From positions 376,423-440,422 of the forward strand of contig BMTH01000002.1 of the NCBI GenBank assembly GCA_014649575.1: 64,000 nucleotides of DNA. Direction: 5' to 3'. This stretch comes from Streptomyces griseoincarnatus (GTDB lineage: Bacteria; Actinomycetota; Actinomycetes; Streptomycetales; Streptomycetaceae). This document shows, piece after piece, positions 7,299 through 15,865 of the stretch. A program made the translations under genes and the position numbers. How positions within the stretch are numbered: the first letter of the stretch is position 1; every line of letters begins with the position of its first letter. The notes under the pieces were generated by a model. That model made no database searches. It saw nothing but the letters and a program-made list of their open reading frames with translations, and had not been told where the DNA came from.

Positions 7299-8042
7299 CT
7301 ACAGTCCCGACTCCGCCGTGCGGACCAGGATGCGGCGGCAGTTCTCACAGCGCACCACGGTGTCCGGGGCGGCGGCGCGGATCTCGTTCAGCTCGGTGAT
7401 GGCGAGCTCCTGACGGCACCCCTGGCAGGTGCGCGCGTACAGCTTGGCCGCGCCGATGCCGCCCTGCTGTTCGCGCAGCTTGTCGTAGAGGCTGAGCAGC
7501 GCGGCCGGCACCGAGGCGGCGACGACCTCGCGCTCCTTCGTCACGGACGCGGTCTCGCCGTCGATCTGCTCCAGCGCCGCGTCCCGGCGGGCGGTCGCGT
7601 CGTCGATCCTGCCCTGGACGGAGCCGACGCGCTCGGTCAGCTCGGCGACGCGCTCCTGGGCGGACTCGCGGCGCTCCATGACCTCGAGGACGACGTCCTC
7701 CAGGTCACCCTGGCGCTTGGCGAGGGAGGTGATCTCGCGCTGGAGGTTCTCCAGGTCCTTGGGCGAGGAGACGGCGCCGGAGTCGAGGCGCTTCTGGTCG
7801 CGGGCGGCGCGCTGGCGCACCTGGTCGACGTCCTGCTCGGCCTTGGTCTGCTCGCGCGTGCAGTCGCTCTCCTCGGTCTGCGCGGCGACGAGCAGGTCGC
7901 GCAGCTGGGCGAGGTCCCGGTTCAGGGACTCGATCTCGGCGTGCTCCGGGAGCGACTTCCGCTTGTGCGCGAGCTGCTGGAGGCGGACGTCGAGGTCCTG
8001 GACGTCGAGAAGTCGGATCTGGTCGGCGGGCTCGGCGTTCAG
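7299..8042 (-). CDS. coiled-coil C4 zinc-ribbon protein
   Basis: A protein of about 247 residues with a long charged coiled-coil hairpin (about residues 10-180, rich in Glu/Arg/Gln) ending in a four-cysteine zinc ribbon (TCQGCRQEL and VRCENCRR). It belongs to the actinobacterial C4-type zinc ribbon family of RNA/DNA-associated proteins of uncertain role, encoded next to Nif3 and RNase H in Streptomyces. The homologous part begins LNAEPADQIRLLDVQ. The only suitable start there is CTG at 8042, which overlaps the Nif3 stop as CTGA and has a GGAG upstream. A longer reading frame continues to 8249, but its extra residues are a shadow of the Nif3 gene. Confidence 0.87.
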   Translation of the reverse strand: MNAEPADQIRLLDVQDLDVRLQQLAHKRKSLPEHAEIESLNRDLAQLRDLLVAAQTEESDCTREQTKAEQDVDQVRQRAARDQKRLDSGAVSSPKDLENLQREITSLAKRQGDLEDVVLEVMERRESAQERVAELTERVGSVQGRIDDATARRDAALEQIDGETASVTKEREVVAASVPAALLSLYDKLREQQGGIGAAKLYARTCQGCRQELAITELNEIRAAAPDTVVRCENCRRILVRTAESGL

Positions 8043-8959
8043 TTGGGGGCTCCAGATGATTCGGAATCGAGCGGGGCGCGCGCAGCGCCCCCCGGAAGGG
8101 TGGCGGTGGGTGACGGGTGGGCCCGGGACGAATCCGCGTGGGCGGTCCAGGGGTCGGTGACCGTGCGCGAGACATGGACCCGGAGGTCCCATCCGTGACG
8201 GTCGGAGATCTCGTCGAGCTGGGCGGCGGCCAGCTCGCACCAGGGCCACTCGGTGGCCCAGTGCGCCGCGTCGAGCAGCGCGAGAGGACCGTGGGCGCGG
8301 TCCGCCATGAACTCCGACGCCGGGTGGTGGCGCAGGTCCGCGGTGAGGAAGGCGTCCACGCCGGCCGCCCGGACGTGGTCGAAGAGGCTGTCGCCGGAGC
8401 CGCCGCTGACGGCGGCCGTGCGCACCGGTGCCTCGGGGTCGCCGGCGACGCGGATGCCCTGCGCGGTGGCGGGCAGCCGCTCGGCGGCGCGGGCGGCGAA
8501 CTCACGCACGGTGAGCGGGGCGTCGAGCTCGCACACGCGCCCCAGTCCCCGCCGCCCCTCGGGGTCGGACGGGTCCGGCACCAGCGGCCGGACGACCCTG
8601 AGGCCGAGCGCTCCGGCGAGGGCGTCGGAGACTCCCGGGTCGGCGGTGTCGGCGTTGGTGTGGGCGACGTGCAGCGCGATGTCGTTCTTGATGAGCGTGT
8701 GCACCACACGGCCCTTGAAGGTGGAGGCCGCGACGGTGGTCGTGCCGCGCAGGTAGAGCGGGTGGTGGGTGACCAGCAGGCCGGCGCCGAGCTTCACCGC
8801 CTCGTCGACGGTCTCCTGGACCGGGTCGACGGCGAACAGGACGCGCGTGACCTCCTGGTCCGGGTCGCCCACGACGGTGCCGACCGCGTCCCAGGACTCG
8901 GCCCGCTCGGCGGGCCACAGGTCGTCCAGCGCGGAGATGACTTCTGACAGACGGGGCAC
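8039..8959 (-). CDS. Nif3-like dinuclear metal centre protein
   Basis: A 306-residue member of the Nif3/YbgI family (GTP cyclohydrolase I type 2 fold), hexameric proteins with a two-metal site and uncertain enzymatic role. Metal-ligand regions are visible: LLVTHHPLYLRG, VAHTNADTADPG, and near the C-terminus ADLRHHPASEF with LLDAAHWATE. The start is GTG 8959 (the homology begins PRLSEVISALDDLWP); codons upstream in the same frame are not conserved in character. It overlaps the zinc-ribbon gene by CTGA, so the two are translationally coupled. Confidence 0.92.
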   Translation of the reverse strand: MPRLSEVISALDDLWPAERAESWDAVGTVVGDPDQEVTRVLFAVDPVQETVDEAVKLGAGLLVTHHPLYLRGTTTVAASTFKGRVVHTLIKNDIALHVAHTNADTADPGVSDALAGALGLRVVRPLVPDPSDPEGRRGLGRVCELDAPLTVREFAARAAERLPATAQGIRVAGDPEAPVRTAAVSGGSGDSLFDHVRAAGVDAFLTADLRHHPASEFMADRAHGPLALLDAAHWATEWPWCELAAAQLDEISDRHGWDLRVHVSRTVTDPWTAHADSSRAHPSPTATLPGGAARAPLDSESSGAPN

Positions 8960-9206
8960 GCCGCCAAGGCTACCTGCCCCTTTCGCACGGCAGTACCGGA
9001 TCCGGTCCCCGCCGCGGTCCTCCCGCGATCCCCCGCGACCTCCGCCGCGCGGTGGCCGCCTTCCCCCGTGCCGCCGCCGTGAAGCACAGTCCCCGCGCTT
9101 CCTCAGCAGAATCGTTCCTGGAGCACCCTTACGTGTGAAGTGCGCTCCTCCGCTCCGCCGCCTCCGTCCGCGAAAACTACCGTTCGTCACCGGAGGTGAC
9201 CGAAAG

Positions 9207-10436
9207 ATGACGGTCTGCGCCATCGAACCTGCGGCGGCACACGAGAACGGAGCGGGACGGGCGGGCTGCACCATCACCGCGGACGGCTGCTACGCCGCCC
9301 GCCTGGCCCTCGCCGGGGACTCCCTGTTCCCGGAGCGCTGGACCCTGGACGGCCCCGAGCCGTACGCGGTACCGCTCCCCGGCAACCAGCCCGAGGAGCC
9401 CGGCACCGAGGTACAGCCCCTCGCCGACGGCCGGGTCCTCATCCACCGGCTGGTGGACGGGCGGCACGCCTTCTCCTTGCTGTACCCGACCGGCCCCGGC
9501 ACCGGCGAGCTTCCGCTGGGCACGGTCGACCGCCCCGAGGAGGGGACCCGGCTGCGGCTGCTCCCCCCGGCCCCGGACGGCCGCCGGGCGTACGCCCTCG
9601 CCGCCGGACGGCACAGCGCCGCGGTGTGGCTGGTGGCGGGCGGCGGATCCGGGCCCGAGCGGGTCGCGGAGGTCCCCGGCGGCTGCTCGGGCGGGGTGTG
9701 GCTGGACCGTGAGGGGCGGATGCTCGCCCTGGACCGGGAGTCGGGCGGACGCACCAAGTCGGTGGTGGTCGACCTCGGACGCGGCGGTGAGGTGTCGCCG
9801 TTGCTGCAGATCGCCCCCGGCAGCGACGACCGGGTGCTGCTCGCCGACCCGGACAGCGGTCTGCTGCTGATCCGCTCGGACGCGCCCTCCCCGGGGGAGG
9901 CGCGGCTGGGCTGGGGCGTGCTGGGCAGCACCCTGCCCGTGCGGTTCCCCGAGTGCCTGCGGCTGCCGGACCGCAGGGTGACGCCTTTCGCGGTGCAGCC
10001 GGGGCAGATGCTGACCCCGGAAGGGTGCGCGGTGGCGCTGCACGTCGAGAGGGTGGACGGCGCCGGCTGGATCGGGCTGTGGCGTCCCGCCGAGCGGCGC
10101 GTCCACCATGTCCCGGCCCCGGCGGGCTGGCTGGGCGGCACGGGGCTGTGGACGGCGGACGGGGTGCTGCGGCTCCCGTACTCCGTCGGCCCGGTGCCGT
10201 GCGGGGTGGCCACGCTGACGATGCCGGGTGAGGAACGGCGGCCGGAGGACGGATCCCCGGACGACGCCACGGCGGAGGAGGGCGCGGAATCGCCGTTTCC
10301 GCGCGGCGAGCGGTACAGCACTCAACTACCCACTGGTAAAACGGAGATGACCGTTCATCACCTCGATTCCCTGGCCGACGTGCCGCGTCCCGTGCCTCTT
10401 CAGCAAGCTCCCCTTGGACGGCTTGTAACGAACTAG
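9207..10436 (+). CDS. hypothetical protein, beta-propeller-like
   Basis: A 409-residue cytoplasmic protein of unknown function. It is built of repeated beta-rich segments with recurring Gly-x-Leu/Val-hydrophobic and Asp-Gly-Arg turns (ADGRVLIH, PDGRRAYALA, REGRMLALDRE, DPDSGLLLIRSD), as in WD40/TolB-like propellers. It has no signal peptide or membrane helix. The start is ATG 9207 with a strong GGAGGTGA ribosome site at 9192-9199. It is divergent from the Nif3 operon, with about 247 bp between them in which I see nothing beyond promoter-type sequence. The C-terminus is Pro/Glu-rich. Confidence 0.75.
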   Translation: MTVCAIEPAAAHENGAGRAGCTITADGCYAARLALAGDSLFPERWTLDGPEPYAVPLPGNQPEEPGTEVQPLADGRVLIHRLVDGRHAFSLLYPTGPGTGELPLGTVDRPEEGTRLRLLPPAPDGRRAYALAAGRHSAAVWLVAGGGSGPERVAEVPGGCSGGVWLDREGRMLALDRESGGRTKSVVVDLGRGGEVSPLLQIAPGSDDRVLLADPDSGLLLIRSDAPSPGEARLGWGVLGSTLPVRFPECLRLPDRRVTPFAVQPGQMLTPEGCAVALHVERVDGAGWIGLWRPAERRVHHVPAPAGWLGGTGLWTADGVLRLPYSVGPVPCGVATLTMPGEERRPEDGSPDDATAEEGAESPFPRGERYSTQLPTGKTEMTVHHLDSLADVPRPVPLQQAPLGRLVTN

Positions 10437-10533
10437 CGGCGGTTGGCGTGGCCGCCTGGATCCGGGGTGCGGTGGGCCGGTTAGACTCGCCCGGCTGTAG
10501 GAAAGATCATGTTTACGGGGTGAATTCCTTCCG

Positions 10534-10701
10534 ATGAGCGACGTCATCACGCACGAGCCGCGGCCCGTCGAGCACGAGCAGGCCGCCGCGGGTCACGGCA
10601 GGCACCGGGGTCCGGTCTCCACGCAGGAGGCGGAGACGTCCCCGCGTGGCCGGCACCGCAAGCCGACCCAGGAGAACGACCGCGGGGAGCAGGCCGCCTG
10701 A
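10534..10701 (+). CDS. small basic hydrophilic protein
   Basis: A 55-residue open frame beginning MSDVITHEPRPVEHEQ, with a repeated Gly-Arg-His-Arg motif (GRHRGPVS and GRHRKPTQE). It has no recognisable domain and no membrane segment. A TAGACT -10-like hexamer lies about 50 bp upstream. A four-codon frame (ATG at 10509, stop 10521-10523) preceded by AGGAAA sits ahead of it and could act as a leader peptide. A strong bidirectional terminator follows. Composition and context argue for a real gene; its own ribosome site is weak. Confidence 0.55.
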   Translation: MSDVITHEPRPVEHEQAAAGHGRHRGPVSTQEAETSPRGRHRKPTQENDRGEQAA

Positions 10702-10744
10702 CCCAGGTCGGCCGGTCCCGCCCCCCGCGGGCGGAACGGAGAAC

Positions 10745-10778
10745 ACGGCCCCGACCGTCGTCCGACGGCCGGGGCCGT
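10745..10778. terminator. bidirectional terminator hairpin
   Basis: ACGGCCCCG and CCGTC pair with GACGG and CGGGGCCGT, interrupted by single A/C mismatches, around a GTCC loop. It separates the convergent small-protein and MaoC genes. Confidence 0.8.
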
Positions 10779-10786
10779 CTCCGTGC

Positions 10787-11650
10787 TCACCTGCGGGTGA
10801 ACTCAGCCGTCGCGCCCGCCAGTACGGGCGCCTCCCCGCGTTCCACCGCGCCCACCGCCACCCGTACCGTGCCGTCCCCGCGCCACATCCGGATCCGCAG
10901 CGTCTCGCCCGGGTACGTCACCCCGGCGAACCGGGCGGTCCAGGAGCGGACGCGGGTGACGTCGCCGTCGAGGAGCGTGTCGACGACCGCCTTGAGGGTC
11001 ATGCCGTAGGTGCACAGCCCGTGCAGCACGGGGCGGTCGAAACCGGCGCGGTGCGCGAACTCCGGGTCGGCGTGCAGGGGGTTGAGGTCGCCGGTGAGAC
11101 GGTAGAGCAGCGCCTGGTCCTCCCGTACGGGGCGCTCGACCGTGCGGTCGGGGGCGCCCCGCTCCTCCGGCGCGTCCGCCGAGGGCCCGCGGTCGCCGCC
11201 CCAGCCGCCCTCGCCGCGTACGTACACCTGCGCCTCGGCCGTCCACAGCGGGCCGTCCGCGTCGGCGGCGTCGCTGCGCAGGACCAGCACCGCCGCCTTG
11301 CCCTTGTCGTGCACGGCGGTGATCCGGTCCGTGCGGGTGGCGGTGGCCCGCACGGGCAGGGGGCGGTGCACGCGGAGCGACTGGGCGCCGTGCAGCACCC
11401 TCGCGAGGTCCACGTCGACGCCGGGCATGGACAGGGCCGCGATCACCCCGGGCGCTCCGCCGCCCGCGACGGTGGCGAAGCTCGGCAGGACGTGGAGGCG
11501 GGACTCCAGGGTGTAGCGCAGTTCGCGGGGGTCGGTGGCGGGGACGCCGGCGCCGATGCCGAGGTGGTAGAGCTGGACGTCCTCGGGGGTCCAGGAGATG
11601 TCGGTGGTGCGGGGCGCGGCGGCGAGCGCGCGGGCGGTGTCGACGGGCAT
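10787..11650 (-). CDS. MaoC-type (R)-enoyl-CoA hydratase, double hotdog
   Basis: A 287-residue protein with two hotdog folds, like hydratase 2 of peroxisomal multifunctional enzyme type 2. It would hydrate trans-2-enoyl-CoA to (R)-3-hydroxyacyl-CoA in fatty-acid or steroid side-chain degradation. The C-terminal half carries the hydratase-2 motif in YRLTGDLNPLHADPEFA with the catalytic Asp and His, then GFDRPVLHGLCTYG. The N-terminal half (LGIGAGVPATDPRELRYT) is typical of the non-catalytic hotdog. ATG 11650 has AGGAG upstream. It is encoded alone, convergent with the small-protein gene. Confidence 0.9.
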   Translation of the reverse strand: MPVDTARALAAAPRTTDISWTPEDVQLYHLGIGAGVPATDPRELRYTLESRLHVLPSFATVAGGGAPGVIAALSMPGVDVDLARVLHGAQSLRVHRPLPVRATATRTDRITAVHDKGKAAVLVLRSDAADADGPLWTAEAQVYVRGEGGWGGDRGPSADAPEERGAPDRTVERPVREDQALLYRLTGDLNPLHADPEFAHRAGFDRPVLHGLCTYGMTLKAVVDTLLDGDVTRVRSWTARFAGVTYPGETLRIRMWRGDGTVRVAVGAVERGEAPVLAGATAEFTRR

Positions 11651-11887
11651 GTCGCTCCTGATCGCCGGGGGTGGTCCGGACCCTGTATAGCCGGACGCCC
11701 GCACGTCGGCCGCGGGACCCGGGACATCCGTACCGGTGCGGACCGTACGGACGGCTCTGTCGGGGGGCGCCGGGCCGGGCCTACCGTCGGCAGGGACCGC
11801 ACCCGGCCGGGTGCGGCGGCCGGACGTACGGCGGCAGCCGGACCTGTGACGGAAGCCGGGCGTACCGATGACGACGGGGACCGCGAC

Positions 11888-12424
11888 ATGACGACCACCT
11901 GTGAGACGTCCACGGAGGCCCGCGGGCCGCACGGGGCCGGGCTCGGCCATCCGCGGCTGCTGCCCTGGCTGCTGCTCGCCATGGGCGCCTTCTCCAGCCT
12001 CTTCCAGGGCACCACGCCGAACTCGTGGGCCGGCGCGGCGGGGCTGCTGGCCTTCAACTCCGTGTACGTCTACCTCGCGTTCACCACACACCCCTGCGGG
12101 CGACGGGACGCAGCGGCGCGGCGGGTGGCGCTGGGTCTGCTGGCGGCGGTGACCTGCGCGCTCGCCGTCGCCCACGGCGGCGACTGGCTGCTGTTCTTCC
12201 CGCTGCTGGGGCTGGCGACGGGCGTGGTGCTGCGCGGGCGGCCGCTCCTGGCCGTCGGCGCGGCGGTGACGGCGGCCGCGGGCTGGGTGAGCTGGTACCA
12301 CGACGGCTGGGGCGGCCCCGACACCCGCGAGGCACCGCACCGGCGGTCGGCGGTCGGCGCCGTCCCGGACCGCAGGTTCAGCCCGCCTGCCTCGCAGGCG
12401 TCCGCGGCAGCCACGCCCACATGA
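11888..12424 (+). pseudogene. N-terminal remnant of a sensor histidine kinase
   Basis: The open frame gives 178 residues. The first 140 resemble the membrane sensor of Streptomyces NarL-type histidine kinases: PRLLPWLLLAMGAFSSLFQG, then helices at about 38-58, 72-92, 94-110 and 112-130, ending WVSWYHDGWGG. The expected H-box and ATP-binding halves are absent. After about position 12340 the frame runs as nonsense into the 3' end of the convergent MFS gene. I infer that a deletion removed the kinase core and any partner regulator. The alternative is a stand-alone small membrane protein. Confidence 0.55.
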
Positions 12425-13811
12425 GAAGGGCGCCCAGCGCCAGGACGGCCGTGCCGGTGGTGAAGACGAGGGCGTAGCCCTCGGTCAGCGCCTCCGGGGT
12501 GTCCGCGCCGTTCGTGCGGGCCGCCGCGATGGTGGCCATGACCGCGAGGCCGAGGGAGCCGCCCATCGTGCGGGAGGTGTTGACCAGGCCGGAGACCACC
12601 CCGGCCTCCTCGGGGGCCGCTCCCGACGTGGCGAGGGACGCCAGCGGGGTGCCGGCGAGGCCCGCGCCGAGCATCATCAGGACGCCCGGGACCATGATCG
12701 CGGTGAGATAGTCGCCGTCCGCCGTCATCGTGGACTGCCAGGCGAAGCCGGCGGTCGCGACGAGCGTGCCGAGCACGGCCACGGCGCGCGGTCCCGTCGC
12801 CCGCATCAGGCGCGGGGCGACCTTGGAGCCGACGATCACGGCGATCGAGCTGGGCACCAGGGCGAGTCCGGCCTCCAGCGGGGTGTAGCCGAGGACGTTC
12901 TGCGCGTACAGGGTCATGAAGAACCACATGCAGAACATCGCGGAGCCGCTGAGGAACATGGCGACGTTCGCGGAGGCCACCGACCGCAGCTTCAGCAGCC
13001 CGAGGGGCATCAGCGGGGACCTGGCGCGGGCCTCGGCGAGCAGGAACAGGGCGACGAGGGCGAGCCCGGCGCACAGCGGCACCACCGTGGACACCGCCGT
13101 CCAGCCGGCCGCCTCCGTCTGGGAGACGCCGTACGCCAGGGTGGCGAGGCCCGCCGTGACGAGGACCGCGCCGGGCAGGTCGAGCCGGCGGCCGTCCCCG
13201 GCGCGGCTCTCGGTGATCCAGCGGGCGGCGGCGGCCAGCACGACCGCGCCGACCGGCACGTTGATCAGCAGCACCCAGCGCCAGGAGAGCGTCTCGACGA
13301 GCACCCCGCCGACGAAGCCGCCCGCCGCGCCGCCGCCCGCGCCGACGGCGGTCCAGGTGGCGATGGCGCGGGCGCGGGCCGCGCCCTCCGGCACCGCCGA
13401 GGTGACGAGGGTGAGCGTGGAGGGCGCGAGGACGGCCGCCCCGAGTCCCTGCACGGCCCGCGCCACGAGCAGCTGCCAGCCCTCCTGGGCGAGCCCGCCG
13501 GCCAGCGACGCCGCGGTGAACAGGCCCAGCCCGACGAGGAACATGCGCTTGCGTCCGTAGAGGTCACCGGCCCGGCCGCCGAGCAGCATGAAGCCCGCGA
13601 ACGCGATGGAGTACGCGTTGACCACCCACTGCAGGCCCTGCTCGTCCAGCCCGAGGCCGCCGCGCACGGACGGCAGGGCCACGTTCACCACGGAGATGTC
13701 GAGGACGACGAGGAACTGGCCGGCGCAGGCGAGCGCCACCACCAGCCAGACGGGCGGTGCGGTGCGGGCGGGGGCGCGGGTGGTGTCGGGGGCTTCGAGC
13801 ATGAGGGTCAT
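12378..13811 (-). CDS. MFS drug exporter, DHA2 (EmrB/QacA) family
   Basis: A 477-residue, 14-helix proton antiporter. It carries the DHA2 signatures LVVLDISVVNVALPSV (motif D1), GGRAGDLYGRKRMF (motif A) and ARAVQGLGAAVLAPSTL (motif C-like), and a long hydrophobic C-terminal half. It probably exports a toxic organic compound; the substrate is unknown. The start ATG 13811 gives MTLMLEAPDTT; ATG 13802 is also possible. It is divergent from a second MFS gene across a region with a perfect 14-bp inverted repeat and convergent with the kinase remnant, which overlaps its last codons. Confidence 0.92.
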   Translation of the reverse strand: MTLMLEAPDTTRAPARTAPPVWLVVALACAGQFLVVLDISVVNVALPSVRGGLGLDEQGLQWVVNAYSIAFAGFMLLGGRAGDLYGRKRMFLVGLGLFTAASLAGGLAQEGWQLLVARAVQGLGAAVLAPSTLTLVTSAVPEGAARARAIATWTAVGAGGGAAGGFVGGVLVETLSWRWVLLINVPVGAVVLAAAARWITESRAGDGRRLDLPGAVLVTAGLATLAYGVSQTEAAGWTAVSTVVPLCAGLALVALFLLAEARARSPLMPLGLLKLRSVASANVAMFLSGSAMFCMWFFMTLYAQNVLGYTPLEAGLALVPSSIAVIVGSKVAPRLMRATGPRAVAVLGTLVATAGFAWQSTMTADGDYLTAIMVPGVLMMLGAGLAGTPLASLATSGAAPEEAGVVSGLVNTSRTMGGSLGLAVMATIAAARTNGADTPEALTEGYALVFTTGTAVLALGALLMWAWLPRTPARQAG

Positions 13812-13859
13812 GTTCTCAACCCACGCGCGCGGGCCGCATCGGCATTTCGTCCGACCTCC

Positions 13860-13888
13860 GGCTCCTCCCTCGGACCGAGGGAGGAGCC
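13860..13888. promoter_or_regulatory. 29-bp perfect palindrome between divergent exporters
   Basis: Two 14-bp arms (13860-13873 and 13875-13888, GGCTCCTCCCTCGG and its exact complement) flank a single A. It lies 49 bp before the start of the leftward exporter and about 50 bp upstream of the rightward promoter, so it could be an operator for both genes. A TetR/MarR-type dimer site and a cruciform or attenuator in the leftward mRNA are both possible. Confidence 0.55.
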
Positions 13889-13937
13889 CGCCGTGGCGGG
13901 CGACCGGTCTGCGGAGGCCCAAGGAACGGTCAAGAAA

Positions 13938-13966
13938 TTGTTAGCGGGCCAAAACAACGGAATAGT
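13938..13966 (+). promoter_or_regulatory. promoter of the second MFS gene
   Basis: TTGTTA (13938-13943) and AATAGT (13961-13966) are 17 bp apart in a locally AT-rich stretch, giving a start near 13973 and a leader of about 58 nt. Confidence 0.55.
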
Positions 13967-14030
13967 TGCCTCGGCGCACGGGGTTCATGGCCCACGTACC
14001 TTGCCGTTCGGCCTGCCTGGAGGCACCTTC

Positions 14031-15767
14031 ATGACACAGACGACGCCCGCCCGTCCCTCCGGCAGAGCGGGCACGGCGGTGGTCCCCGTCCTGGCCTTCG
14101 CGGGCATCGTCGTCGCGGTGATGCAGACCCTGCTGGTCCCGGTCGTCAAGGACCTGCCGCGGCTGCTGGACACCGCGCCCGCGGACGCGAACTGGGTCCT
14201 GACCTCGACCCTGCTGTCGGGCGCCGTGGCCACCCCCGTCATGGGGCGGCTCGGCGACCTCTTCGGCAAGCGGCGGATGCTGGTCGCCAGTCTCGCGGTG
14301 ATGGTGGTGGGCGCGCTGGTCAGCGCGTTCACCAGCGATCTGCTGGTGATGATCGCCGGCCGTACCCTCCAGGGCTTCACGATGGGCGCGATACCGCTGG
14401 GCATCGGCCTGATGCGGGACATGCTGCCGCGTGAGCGCCTGGGCTCCGCGATGGCGCTGATGAGCTCCTCCATCGGCGTCGGCGGCGGTCTGGCGCTGCC
14501 CGCCGCCGCGCTGGTCGCCCAGCACACCGACTGGCACGCCCTCTACCTCGGCGCGGCCGGCCTCGGCGTCCTCGCCATCGCCCTCACCCTGGCCGTCGTG
14601 CCCGAGTCACCGCTGCGCGCCAAGGGCTCGTTCGACCTGCCGGGCGCGCTGGGGCTGACCGCCGGACTGCTGCTGTTCCTGCTGCCCGTCTCCAAGGGCA
14701 GCGACTGGGGCTGGACGTCCGGCACCACGCTGGGCCTGTTCGGTGCGGCGGCCGTGGTGCTGCTGCTGTGGGGGCTGATGGAGCTGCGGGTCGCCGCGCC
14801 GCTGGTGGACCTGCGCACCACGGCCCGCCGTGAGGTGCTGCTCACCAACCTCGCCTCGATCATGGTCGGCGTCTCCTTCTTCGTCGTCTCCCTGGTCCTC
14901 CCCCAGCTGCTCCATCTGCCCACCGCCTCGGACGGGCTCGGGCAGTCGATGGTGGTCGCGGGCCTGTGCGTGGCGCCGCTGGGCCTGACGATGATGTTCA
15001 CGGCGCCGGTGTACGCCCGTCTGTCCGCCCGGTACGGCCCCAAGGTCACCCTGATCATCGGCCTGCTGGTCATCGCGGCCGGGTACGGCGGCGGGCTCGG
15101 GCTGATGAGCGCCGCCTGGCAGACCGTGGTCACCTCGGTGGTCCTCGGCGCGGGCATCGGACTCGCGTACTCCTCGCTGCCCGCACTGATCGTCGGCGCG
15201 GTCCCGGCCTCCGAGACGGGCGCGGCGAACGGCCTCAACACGCTGATGCGCTCCATCGGCACGTCGGTGTCCAGCGCCGTGATCGGCATGGTGCTGGCGA
15301 ACACCTCGGACGCGGTGGGCGGGGTCGCGGTGCCGACGCTGCACGGGTTCCGCGTGTCGTTCGGGATCGCGACGGCGGCGGTGGCCGTGGGTCTGGTGCT
15401 GGCGCTGTTCCTGCCCGGCCGGCGCCCGTCGGATCACCCGCGGCTCCGGGCGAGCAGCGAGGAGGAGGCGAACCTGGAGCGGGCGCGGGAGGCGCTGCGC
15501 GGTTTCCGCGGCCGGGTCCTGGACGCGTCCGGCGCGCCGGTCGCCCGCGCCCGGGTCACCCTCATCGACCGGCACGGCCGCCGCGCGGGCGCCACGGTCA
15601 CCGCGGCCGACGGCACCTACGCCCTCGCGGTCCCGGCCCAGGGCCCGTACGTCCTCGCCGCCCGCGCCCCCGGCCACGGCCCCCTGGCCTCCCCGGCCAC
15701 CCACACGGGCACGGGCGACTGCGTCGCCGTGGACCTGTCCCTGCCGCCGGAGACGGTCACGGCCTGA
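14031..15767 (+). CDS. MFS transporter fused to a C-terminal carboxypeptidase-regulatory-like domain
   Basis: A 578-residue protein. Residues 15-470 form a 14-helix DHA2-type transporter (ANWVLTSTLLSGAVATPVMG, GRLGDLFGKRRML, GRTLQGFTMGAIPLGIGL). Residues about 495-578 form a soluble beta-sandwich like the CarboxypepD_reg/Cna-B fold: FRGRVLDASGAPVARARVTLID, then AADGTYALAVPAQGPYVLAARAPGHGP. With 14 helices the tail would be cytoplasmic, which is unusual for a domain normally found outside the cell. ATG 14031 follows an identifiable promoter. A strong terminator follows the stop. The substrate is unknown. Confidence 0.88.
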   Translation: MTQTTPARPSGRAGTAVVPVLAFAGIVVAVMQTLLVPVVKDLPRLLDTAPADANWVLTSTLLSGAVATPVMGRLGDLFGKRRMLVASLAVMVVGALVSAFTSDLLVMIAGRTLQGFTMGAIPLGIGLMRDMLPRERLGSAMALMSSSIGVGGGLALPAAALVAQHTDWHALYLGAAGLGVLAIALTLAVVPESPLRAKGSFDLPGALGLTAGLLLFLLPVSKGSDWGWTSGTTLGLFGAAAVVLLLWGLMELRVAAPLVDLRTTARREVLLTNLASIMVGVSFFVVSLVLPQLLHLPTASDGLGQSMVVAGLCVAPLGLTMMFTAPVYARLSARYGPKVTLIIGLLVIAAGYGGGLGLMSAAWQTVVTSVVLGAGIGLAYSSLPALIVGAVPASETGAANGLNTLMRSIGTSVSSAVIGMVLANTSDAVGGVAVPTLHGFRVSFGIATAAVAVGLVLALFLPGRRPSDHPRLRASSEEEANLERAREALRGFRGRVLDASGAPVARARVTLIDRHGRRAGATVTAADGTYALAVPAQGPYVLAARAPGHGPLASPATHTGTGDCVAVDLSLPPETVTA

Positions 15768-15772
15768 CGGCC

Positions 15773-15806
15773 GGGTGCCGCCCGTGACGCACCACGGGCG
15801 GCACCC
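15773..15806 (+). terminator. terminator hairpin
   Basis: A perfect 14-bp stem (GGGTGCCGCCCGTG and its complement) with a 6-nt loop lies directly after the MFS fusion gene stop. Confidence 0.8.
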
Positions 15807-15865
15807 GCTCCGCCTCCCGGTACCCCCCTTCACCGCACCCGCCCGGACTACGGCAGCATGGCCCC

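Noticed and set aside
8043..8249. N-terminal extension of the zinc-ribbon protein
   Set aside because: The extra residues are Arg/Pro-rich and antiparallel in character to the Nif3 reading frame they overlap; homology starts at 8042.
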